Source: Burkholderia sp.
GTDB taxonomy: Bacteria; Pseudomonadota; Gammaproteobacteria; Burkholderiales; Burkholderiaceae
Reading direction: 5' to 3'
Assembly: GCF_018375725.1 (NCBI RefSeq)
Contig: NZ_JAHACR010000005.1
Location: 1-55,794 of the forward strand
DNA: 55,794 nt
Position numbers and translations under genes: made by a program. Position 1 is the first letter of the stretch; every line of letters starts with the position of its first letter. The notes below the pieces were generated by a model, which had not been told where the DNA came from, did not search any database, and saw only the letters and a program-made list of their open reading frames with translations. This document shows, one piece after another, positions 25,464 to 32,441 of this stretch.

Positions 25464-26136
25464 CGTTTCTCACCTTGCCCGATCCTGCACCACACAGCGG
25501 CACAGCATGGTTATCCACGTCACTCTGTGGATAACCGCGCTGAATCCGCACGCATTCCGTGTGCAATCACAGTGGACGTAAACGGGGTAACTCTACACAG
25601 CTGTGAAACGCCCCAAAAGTTACTCATCGCAACCTGCTGTGCACAAACAGCCTGTGCAGCGGGTTATGGTTTCGCCAACGCATTGATCCATCGACGTAAA
25701 CCACAGTTATCCACTGTGCTGTGCGCTGCTTGTTAACTTCTACTACGTATACATACAAGTAAACCTTTGAATTGAAAGGCAGACCGACCTGCCGGCAGGT
25801 CAGCCGACCGGACAATCGGCTTTCGTCCCGAAAACCTGTGGCACAATCGGTTTCCTTCGCGTTCGTCCGGACATGCACCGGACATGCTTCAACGGAACGG
25901 TCGGCACGATTTCGAATCTGAATCTTCGAGATTGCGCAGTCCATTCACACACCAGGCCGACAATCCAGATCGGCGTATCTGAGCGACATTTCCGCCCGAC
26001 GGCGGTGCAGGCAGTTCCCATGTCCTGCAGTCGTGCACAACAAACACACTCGGGGCGACCCAGCCGACGCGCAACTCCATCCCCACGCTTGACCGCGCAT
26101 CGCTGTTGGTTTGCTTCCAAAGGAGAATTCACCACG
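25464..26136. other. Gene-poor region with DnaA boxes; possible replication-origin element
   Basis: 673 bp without a convincing gene. DnaA-box-like 9-mers: TTATCCACG at 25511-25519 (8/9), TGTGGATAA at 25526-25534 (perfect, minus orientation) and TTATCCACT at 25707-25715 (8/9), the last inside the dyad CACAGT/ACTGTG. An A/T-rich stretch follows (about 25733-25778, TACTACGTATACATACAAG and on), then a perfect 16-bp palindrome GACCTGCCGGCAGGTC at 25786-25801. AAAGGAGAA at 26119-26127 is the ribosome site of the next gene. The region resembles an oriC or a DnaA-regulated promoter. Confidence 0.5.
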
Positions 26137-27351
26137 ATGAAGTCGGCGTTCTCATTTCTGCCCAACTGGCCGCTCGCGCCGGATGCCGTGTTCTGGGCCG
26201 GCCTCGCGCTGTTCGCCGCAGGCCTGTGCGGCGAACTCTGCTATCGCGCATGGCGGCTGCCGCGCATTACCGGTTATGCGGTGATCGGCCTGATCGCCGG
26301 CTCGTTCGGTTTCGGCGTGATCGACGCCAAGACTGACGAAACGTCGCGCCTGCTGATCGATGTCGCGCTCGGTCTGCTGCTGTTCGAACTCGGCAGCCGG
26401 CTCGACTTGCGCTGGATTCGCCGCAATCCGTGGCTGATCGCGTCGAGCCTCGCCGAAGCCACGCTCACATTCGTGATCGTACTGTTCGTGCTCCTCGGAC
26501 TCGGTGTGTCGGGCATGGTCGCGCTCGTGGTGGCGGCCATCGCGATCGCGACGTCGCCTTCGATGGTGATCCAGCTGAAGACCGAATTGCGCGCGGAAGG
26601 GCAGGTGTCGCAACGCCTCATCACGCTGACCGCGCTCAACAGCGTCTACGCGGTCGTGCTGACCAAGCTCGTGACGAGCTGGCTGCACCAGGAAGCCTAC
26701 GGCAACGTGTTCGCGACGATCCTGCAGCCGGTCTACCTGTTGTCGGGTTCGTTCATCGTCGCCTACATCGTCGCGCGCGCCTGCAATTTCCTGTTTCGCC
26801 ACATGACTGCGACGATGCGCAACGAGCATTCGTTCGTTGCGCTGTTCGGGCTCGTGATGATCGCGATCGCGGTCGCGCAGGCGCTGAAACTGTCGACGCT
26901 GCTGACGCTGCTGCTCGCCGGCATCATCGTGAAGAACCTCGAAGTGCGCCCGCAGCTCTGGCCCGAACATTTCGGCACGGCGGGCTGGCTGCTCACGGTG
27001 ACGCTGTTCGTCCTGACGCTGACGTCGTTTACGTGGGGCGACATCGCGCTCGGCGGCCTGTTCGCGATCGTGCTGATCGTCGCGCGGCTGGTCGCGAAGC
27101 TGGCCGGCGCCGTCGCGTTCGCGAAGCCGAGCGGCATCGGGCTCAGGCAGGGCATCGCGCTCGGCGTTGCACTGTCGCCGATGTCCGCGCTCGCATATGT
27201 GCTCGTCGACGACACCTACCAGCTGTACCCGAATTTCGATCCGCACCTGCGTGCGATCGTGATGTGCGCGATTGTCGTGCTGCAACTCGTCGGCCCGTTC
27301 GTCGTCTACCGCTGTCTGTCGGCGGTCGGTGAGCGCAGCGACAGTAACTGA
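26137..27351 (+). CDS. Cation/proton antiporter, CPA2 (KefB/NapA-like) family
   Basis: A 404-residue inner-membrane protein with about 12-13 hydrophobic helices across its whole length. Family features include LPRITGYAVIGLIAGS near residue 40, the LLLFELGSRLDLRW segment of KefB-like proteins, ATSPSMVIQL in the ion-binding region, and LLAGIIVKNLEVRP. It probably exchanges Na+ or K+ for H+; the ion cannot be deduced. No TrkA-N domain follows, so it is a short, membrane-only version. The start at 26137 is supported by AAAGGAGAA 10 nt upstream. It lies 38 bp before the ligase gene, probably in one operon. Confidence 0.88.
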   Translation: MKSAFSFLPNWPLAPDAVFWAGLALFAAGLCGELCYRAWRLPRITGYAVIGLIAGSFGFGVIDAKTDETSRLLIDVALGLLLFELGSRLDLRWIRRNPWLIASSLAEATLTFVIVLFVLLGLGVSGMVALVVAAIAIATSPSMVIQLKTELRAEGQVSQRLITLTALNSVYAVVLTKLVTSWLHQEAYGNVFATILQPVYLLSGSFIVAYIVARACNFLFRHMTATMRNEHSFVALFGLVMIAIAVAQALKLSTLLTLLLAGIIVKNLEVRPQLWPEHFGTAGWLLTVTLFVLTLTSFTWGDIALGGLFAIVLIVARLVAKLAGAVAFAKPSGIGLRQGIALGVALSPMSALAYVLVDDTYQLYPNFDPHLRAIVMCAIVVLQLVGPFVVYRCLSAVGERSDSN

Positions 27352-27389
27352 CGCACCGATCTCAACGCGCCTACTATCCGGAAACTGCC

Positions 27390-28505
27390 ATGTCACTCGA
27401 AACATTCGTCAATTCCGAGCCGTTCACGTTCGGCGTCGAGCTGGAGATCCAGGTCGTCAACACGCACAACTACGATCTGACGAAAGCGGCGTCCGACCTG
27501 ATGCGGCTGATTCAGGGCGAAACCTTCCCGGGCAACATCACGCCGGAAATCACCGAAAGCATGATCGAGCTGTCGACCGGCATCTGCCACACGCACGAGC
27601 AGGCGGTCGGTGAATTGCGGGCGATTCGCGACGTGCTCGTCAAGGCGGCCGACCAGCTCAACGTCGGTCTGTGCGGCGGCGGCACGCATGCGTTCCAGCA
27701 ATGGAGCGAGCGGCAGATCTACGATGCGCCGCGCTTCCAGTACATCTCCGAGTTGTACGGCTATCTGGCGAAACAGTTCACCGTGTTCGGCCAGCACGTG
27801 CACATCGGCTGTCCGGATCCGGACAGCGCGCTGTTCCTGCTGCATTCGATGTCGCGTTTCATTCCGCACTTCATTGCGCTGTCGGCATCGTCGCCGTTCG
27901 TGCAGAACGTCGATACCGGCTTCCAGTCGGCGCGGCTCAATTCGGTGTTCGCGTTCCCGCTGTCCGGACGCGCGCCGTTCGTGCTGACCTGGAGCGGCTT
28001 CGAAGAGTACTTCATGAAGATGGTGAACACCGGCGTCGTCAATTCGATGAAGGACTTCTACTGGGATATCCGGCCGAAGCCCGGCTACGGGACGATCGAG
28101 GTGCGCGTGATGGACACGCCGCTGTCCGTCGACCGCGCGGCGGCCATCGCGTGCTACATCCAGACGCTCGCACGCTACCTGCTGACCGAACGGCCGCTGA
28201 AGCTGTCCGAAGACGACTATCTCGTCTACACGTTCAACCGCTTCGAAGCATGCCGCTTCGGTCTCGAAGGCACGTGCGTGAATCCTCAGACGGGTGAGCG
28301 TCGCACGATTGGCGAGGACATCCTCGATACGCTCGACCGGATCGCCCCGCATGCGGCGGCACTCGGTTCGCGCGCGGCGCTCGACGAGATCGGTGCGCTC
28401 GCGAAGGCGCGCGTCAACGACGCATCGTGGCTACGCACGGTTTTCAAGCACGAAAAATCGCTGAACGAGACCGTCCGCCAGCAGTGCTTGCGTTGGCGGG
28501 AATGA
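27390..28505 (+). CDS. YbdK-type carboxylate-amine ligase (glutamate-cysteine ligase family 2)
   Basis: A 371-residue member of the GCS2 family, which makes gamma-glutamyl-cysteine-like products from glutamate and an amino acid, with ATP. The N-terminus FTFGVELEIQVVNTHNYDL is the family signature; GNITPEITESMIELSTGIC, FGQHVHIGCPDPD and DIRPKPGYGTIEVRVMDTP are further conserved blocks. Burkholderia proteins of this type are often annotated as glutamate-cysteine ligase, the first step of glutathione synthesis, but the true product for YbdK relatives is uncertain. It follows the antiporter gene by 38 bp. Confidence 0.9.
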   Translation: MSLETFVNSEPFTFGVELEIQVVNTHNYDLTKAASDLMRLIQGETFPGNITPEITESMIELSTGICHTHEQAVGELRAIRDVLVKAADQLNVGLCGGGTHAFQQWSERQIYDAPRFQYISELYGYLAKQFTVFGQHVHIGCPDPDSALFLLHSMSRFIPHFIALSASSPFVQNVDTGFQSARLNSVFAFPLSGRAPFVLTWSGFEEYFMKMVNTGVVNSMKDFYWDIRPKPGYGTIEVRVMDTPLSVDRAAAIACYIQTLARYLLTERPLKLSEDDYLVYTFNRFEACRFGLEGTCVNPQTGERRTIGEDILDTLDRIAPHAAALGSRAALDEIGALAKARVNDASWLRTVFKHEKSLNETVRQQCLRWRE

Positions 28506-29020
28506 AAATCTGTTTTGCAAATAAAATGCTCGACCGTTTCGTTTTCCGGGCGGCATCGGATTGCCGCATGCCGGCGCCGTCATGGCCGTCTTGGGCTGCG
28601 GAATACTGTGGATAACCCGATATTCCGCTGAAAAGTCAACGGCATGCCGACCGGATAACCCGGTGGATTTCAACGCCGCGCCGGTCGGCCGCGCAGGACG
28701 GAATAGCGATCGTTCGATTGGTGTGCCGTTGCCCGGTGAATCGGACACAGGCGATTCCTGGGGTTGTTCAGCGGTTTTCCACAGATTCGGGTGAATAACT
28801 TAGCTGTACGATTTTCTGCTGTCGCTTAGAATGTCGCCTTTGCGGACACCGGCGGATACGCCCCGTGTCTCACCGGTCGCCGCGATTGTGCGACCGCCGC
28901 GCGTGCCTCGCGACGGCCGTGCCGGGTGCGCTCGATCATGCGCATCCGTTCCGAGATGGAAATTCGATCTCCACACTACCGGCTGTCCTCGCGCAGGGCG
29001 ACGGCAAAGCGAAAAACACT
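28506..29020. other. Gene-poor region with further DnaA boxes
   Basis: 515 bp without a convincing gene. It has a perfect DnaA box in minus orientation, TGTGGATAA at 28607-28615, a near match TTTTCCACA at 28775-28783 (8/9) and weaker relatives such as GGTGAATAA at about 28790-28798. The A/T-rich segment TTTTGCAAATAAAATG lies at 28513-28528. The promoter of the next gene (MarR type) should lie near 28800-29000. Together with 25464-26136 it brackets a two-gene operon with DnaA boxes on both sides. Confidence 0.45.
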
Positions 29021-29656
29021 ATGAGCGAAGGCGTTTACGGGAATCAGGCTGCAGGGCGTGTCACCCACAGTCTGTTGCGGTTGAGTACGGCCATGCGAAG
29101 CCAGGCATGGGATTGGGCGGAAGGTGCAGGCCTGACGCCGACGCAGGGCGAAATCCTGGTGCTGCTGCTTCAGCGCAAGGGCCCGATGCGGCTCGGCGAG
29201 ATCGCACGCGAGACCCAGCTGACCGCCGCGACGACGAGCGATGCGGTCAGTACGCTCGAAACGAAGGGCCTGGTCGAAAAACGCCGGGCGCTCGACGACG
29301 GTCGCGCGCTGGCGGTGCGTCTTTCCGCTCGAGGCCGCACCGCCGCGAAGAAGGCGCTGCAATGGCCGGCGTTTCTGACGAAGGCGGTCGGCACGCTCGG
29401 CGCGGACGAGCAGGGCACGTTGTATCGCGCGCTGCTGAAGACGCTGCGCGAACTGCAGGTGTCGGGCACGATCCCGCCGCAGCGCATGTGCCTGACCTGC
29501 GCGCATTTTCAGCCGTCGAAGGCGTCGAAGAAGCCCGCGCACTTTTGCACCGCGCTCGACCTGACGCTCACCGATGCGGATCTGCGTCTCGATTGTTCGG
29601 TGCACGAAGAAGCCGACGCGGCGACGCAAAAGAAGATCTGGAAGATTTTTGCGTAA
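29021..29656 (+). CDS. MarR-family regulator with C-terminal Cys/His cluster
   Basis: A 211-residue regulator. Residues 10-145 are a MarR winged helix domain (PMRLGEIARETQLTAATTSD, wing RRALDDGRALAVRLSARG). The C-terminal extension holds C157, C160, H162, H174, C176, C192 and H195, arranged as CLTCAHF ... HFC ... LDCSVHE. This looks like a zinc or iron-sulfur site, so the protein may sense redox or metal; I recall similar tails in other proteobacterial MarR proteins. I chose the ATG at 29021; the 52 upstream codons are not protein-like. The amidotransferase gene follows after 34 bp. Confidence 0.85.
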   Translation: MSEGVYGNQAAGRVTHSLLRLSTAMRSQAWDWAEGAGLTPTQGEILVLLLQRKGPMRLGEIARETQLTAATTSDAVSTLETKGLVEKRRALDDGRALAVRLSARGRTAAKKALQWPAFLTKAVGTLGADEQGTLYRALLKTLRELQVSGTIPPQRMCLTCAHFQPSKASKKPAHFCTALDLTLTDADLRLDCSVHEEADAATQKKIWKIFA

Positions 29657-29690
29657 GCCTGACGTCCGTCGATCGACCGGGAGGCCGATG

Positions 29691-30401
29691 ATGAACGCTG
29701 AAGTCGTGGCGATCCGCCACGTCCATTTCGAAGACCTCGGGAGTTTCGAGCAAGTGCTCGGCGAACGGGGCAGGCGGGTGCGTTACGTCGATGTCGGCGC
29801 ATCCCGGATCGAGGCGCTCGATGCGTCGGTGCCCGCACTGCTCGTCGTGCTCGGCGGCCCGATCAGCGTCTATGACGACGCGCAGTATCCGACGACCGCG
29901 CCGCTCGCGGCGCTCGTCAGGCAGCGCATCGATGCCGGCCTGCCGATCCTCGGCATTTGCCTGGGCGCGCAGTTCATCGCCCGTGCGCTCGGCGCGCGGG
30001 TCTATCCCGGCGCGCACAAGGAACTGGGCTGGACGCCGCTGACGCTGACCGATGCGGGCCGCGCGTCCGCACTGCGCCATCTCGACGGCGCGGCCACGTC
30101 GATGCTGCATTGGCACGGCGATACGTTCGACCTGCCGGGCGGCGCGATCCATCTCGCGTCGACGCCCGCCTGCCGCAATCAGGCGTTTGCGTGGGGGCAG
30201 CACGTGCTGGCGCTGCAATGCCATCCGGAAATCCGTGCCGACCGTTTCGAACCCTGGCTGATCGGCAACGCAGGCGAGATCGCCGAGACGCCGGGCATCG
30301 ACGCCCGCCAGCTGCGCGACGACACCGCGCGTCACGGTCCGGCGCTCGAAACGGCGGCACGCCGGATGTTCGCCGAATGGCTCGACGGCGTCGGGCTCTG
30401 A
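29691..30401 (+). CDS. Class I glutamine amidotransferase-like protein (GMP-synthase type)
   Basis: A 236-residue GATase1 domain protein. The nucleophile elbow is LGICLGAQ (Cys90), the oxyanion-type loop is VVLGGPISVYDD and the catalytic His-Glu pair lies in LQCHPEI. Stand-alone proteins like this are usually annotated as GMP synthase-like glutamine amidotransferases; some are gamma-glutamyl hydrolases acting in polyamine or glutathione turnover, so the substrate is open. I chose the ATG at 29691 over the adjacent ATG at 29688 because it lies 6 nt from GGGAGG (29679-29684). It is probably co-transcribed with the MarR gene upstream. Confidence 0.87.
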   Translation: MNAEVVAIRHVHFEDLGSFEQVLGERGRRVRYVDVGASRIEALDASVPALLVVLGGPISVYDDAQYPTTAPLAALVRQRIDAGLPILGICLGAQFIARALGARVYPGAHKELGWTPLTLTDAGRASALRHLDGAATSMLHWHGDTFDLPGGAIHLASTPACRNQAFAWGQHVLALQCHPEIRADRFEPWLIGNAGEIAETPGIDARQLRDDTARHGPALETAARRMFAEWLDGVGL

Positions 30402-30458
30402 CGCCGACGCATTGTCGGGAGCGGCTTGCCCGGTTTGTTGCGATCCGGGATCCGGGCC

Positions 30459-30542
30459 GCCGGCCGCACCTCGCCGGCCGCACCTCGCCGGCCGCACCCG
30501 ACCCGCACCCGACCCGCACCCGACCCGCACCCGACCCGCACC
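30459..30542 (+). repeat. Two adjoining tandem-repeat tracts (14-bp x 3, 11-bp x 4)
   Basis: Three copies of a 14-bp unit GCCGGCCGCACCTC start at 30459, 30473 and 30487 (the last copy diverges in its final two bases). They run into four perfect 11-bp units ACCCGACCCGC at 30496-30539. The tract lies in the 222-bp gap between the amidotransferase and the flavin oxidoreductase. Such short tracts can vary in copy number between strains. Confidence 0.93.
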
Positions 30543-30623
30543 TTTGCATCCATTCCGCTCCCAGCACGCTCTTCAGGCGCATGCTACGCTCGTCCGCTCC
30601 TCCCTCTTTTGCGGCGAGCCTCC

Positions 30624-31736
30624 ATGACAACGCTGTTTTCCCCATTCACGCTGCGCGGCGTGACCCTTCCGAACCGGATCGTCGTCTCCCCGATGTGCCA
30701 GTATTCCGCCGAGCGCGGCGAGGCAACCGACTGGCACATGATTCATCTCGGCCATCTCGCGCTGTCCGGTGCGGGATTGTTGTGCATCGAGGCGACGGCG
30801 GTGGAGCCGGATGGCCGCATTTCGCCCGGCGATCTGGGTCTTTGGGACGACGCGACCGAAGCCGCGCTGCGACCGGTGCTCGATTCAATTCGCAAGTACT
30901 CACCGATCCGCATCGCGATGCAGCTGTCGCATGCCGGACGCAAGGCGTCGAGCCGCGCGCCGTGGGACGGCGGCCAGCTGATGGCGGTGGCGGATGGCGG
31001 CTGGCTTCCGCACGCGCCGTCGGCGGTGCCGCACAAGGACGGCGAAACGCCGCCGCTCGCGCTCGATACCGCGGGGCTCAACCGGATTCGCGAGGCGTTC
31101 GGCGCCGCCGCGAAGCGCGCGGCGCGGCTCGGCATCGACGCAATCGAAGTGCATGCGGCGCACGGCTACCTGCTGCACCAGTTTCTGTCGCCGATCGCGA
31201 ACCGGCGCACCGACGAATATGGCGGCTCGCGCGAGAACCGGATGCGCTTTCCGCTCGAGATCTTCGAGATCGTGCGGGCCGCGTTTCCAGACGATCGGCC
31301 GGTCGGTGTGCGCGTATCGGCGACCGACTGGGTCGAAGGCGGCTGGGAACTCGACGATACGATTGCGTTTGCGCACGAACTGAAGCGGCGCGGCTGCGAC
31401 TGGATCGACGTATCGTCGGGCGGCGTGTCGCCGCTGCAGAAGATTCCGCTGTCGCCCGGTTATCAGGTGCCGTTCGCGCGGGCAGTGAAGCGTGCGGTCG
31501 GGATGCCGACGATGGCGGTCGGCCTCATCGACGATCCCGAGTATGCGAACCGGCTGATCGAAGCGGGCGATGCCGATTTCGTCGCGATGGCGCGCGCGAT
31601 CCTGTACGACCCGCGCTGGCCGTGGCATGCGGCAGCGCAGCTTGGCGCGCAGGTGACGGCGCCGCCGCAGTACTGGCGCTCGCAGCCGCGCGAACACAAG
31701 TCGCTGTTCGGCGACACCGCCTTCGGCCAGCGCTGA
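30624..31736 (+). CDS. NADH:flavin oxidoreductase, Old Yellow Enzyme (YqjM/XenA-like)
   Basis: A 370-residue FMN-dependent ene-reductase that reduces activated C=C bonds of enones or xenobiotics with NAD(P)H. The TIM-barrel starts TLFSPFTLRGVTLPNRIVVSPMC. Cys25 in SPMCQYSAE and His177/His180 in VHAAHGYLLHQFLSP place it in the thermophilic-like YqjM subgroup, in which that Cys tunes the flavin. RRTDEYGGSRENR and FVAMARAILYDPRWPWHAA are further family motifs. I chose the ATG at 30624; a longer open frame upstream only runs through the tandem repeat. It ends about 70 bp before a strong hairpin terminator. Confidence 0.93.
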   Translation: MTTLFSPFTLRGVTLPNRIVVSPMCQYSAERGEATDWHMIHLGHLALSGAGLLCIEATAVEPDGRISPGDLGLWDDATEAALRPVLDSIRKYSPIRIAMQLSHAGRKASSRAPWDGGQLMAVADGGWLPHAPSAVPHKDGETPPLALDTAGLNRIREAFGAAAKRAARLGIDAIEVHAAHGYLLHQFLSPIANRRTDEYGGSRENRMRFPLEIFEIVRAAFPDDRPVGVRVSATDWVEGGWELDDTIAFAHELKRRGCDWIDVSSGGVSPLQKIPLSPGYQVPFARAVKRAVGMPTMAVGLIDDPEYANRLIEAGDADFVAMARAILYDPRWPWHAAAQLGAQVTAPPQYWRSQPREHKSLFGDTAFGQR

Positions 31737-31808
31737 ACACACGGCGCGCGATGTTGAACGAAACAATCGCGACCGTGTAGGATGCGGATGGTTCGCTGCA
31801 TGTCCGGG

Positions 31809-31834
31809 CGCGGCGCCGATCGGCGCCGCGTTTT
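31809..31834 (+). terminator. Intrinsic terminator after the flavin oxidoreductase gene
   Basis: A perfect 22-bp palindrome at 31809-31830 (half-site CGCGGCGCCGA) followed by TTTTCATTT. It lies 45 bp before the start of the SET-domain gene, so that gene needs its own promoter or depends on read-through. Confidence 0.82.
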
Positions 31835-31878
31835 CATTTGGATTGCCGTTTCAGGTCGTATTCACAAGGATTCGTTCG

Positions 31879-32406
31879 ATGAGTTCACGCAGGATCGCGG
31901 TACGCCGCTCGGGAGTACATGGCCGGGGTGTGTTTGCCGCGGCGCCGCTCAAGGCCGGCGAGCGCGTCGTGGAATACAAGGGCGAGCGAATTTCGTGGAA
32001 GGAAGCGCTGCGCCGCCATCCGCACGATCCGAACGACCCGAATCACACGTTCTATTTCGCGCTTGAAGAAGGCGGGGTGATCGACGGCAAGGTCGACGGC
32101 AACAGCGCGCGCTGGATCAATCATTCATGCGCGCCGAACTGCGAAGCCGAGGAGGTCGAGGGGCGCGTGTTCATCCATGCGCTGCGCGACATCGAGGCGG
32201 GCGAGGAACTGTTCTACGACTACGGCCTCGTGATCGACGCGAAGCTGACGAAGAAGCTCAAGCGCGAATATGCGTGCCATTGCGGTGCGCAGACCTGTCG
32301 CGGCACGCTGCTCGCGACGTCGTCCGACGGCGATTCGAAAAAGAAGAAAAAGAAGAAGGACGCGTCGAAGGACGCCTCCAAAGACAAGAAGAAAAAGAAG
32401 AAATGA
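31879..32406 (+). CDS. Small SET-domain lysine methyltransferase with poly-lysine tail
   Basis: A 175-residue protein that is mostly one SET domain. Motifs: SGVHGRGVFAAAPLKAGERV (residues 11-30), substrate/SAM site WINHSCAPNCE (79-89), ELFYDYG (110-116) and a post-SET cysteine group, CHCGAQTC (133-140), which with C88 may bind zinc. SET proteins transfer methyl groups from SAM to lysines, in eukaryotes mainly on histones; bacterial targets are mostly unknown. After residue 152 comes a tail of almost only Lys, Asp, Ser and Ala, with 7-Lys and 6-Lys runs, like a histone H1 tail. The start is supported by AAGGA at 31866-31870. Confidence 0.9.
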   Translation: MSSRRIAVRRSGVHGRGVFAAAPLKAGERVVEYKGERISWKEALRRHPHDPNDPNHTFYFALEEGGVIDGKVDGNSARWINHSCAPNCEAEEVEGRVFIHALRDIEAGEELFYDYGLVIDAKLTKKLKREYACHCGAQTCRGTLLATSSDGDSKKKKKKKDASKDASKDKKKKKK

Positions 32407-32441
32407 GCGCGGCGGCATCCGCCGCCCGCTGCATGACTTCC

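Noticed and set aside
30459..30542. CRISPR-like array
   Set aside because: Units are 11 and 14 bp in direct tandem without spacers; it is a simple tandem repeat.
32409..32425. GC hairpin (GCGGCGG-CAT-CCGCCGC) after the SET gene as a terminator
   Set aside because: A clean 7-bp stem but no T-run on either strand, so termination is not supported.
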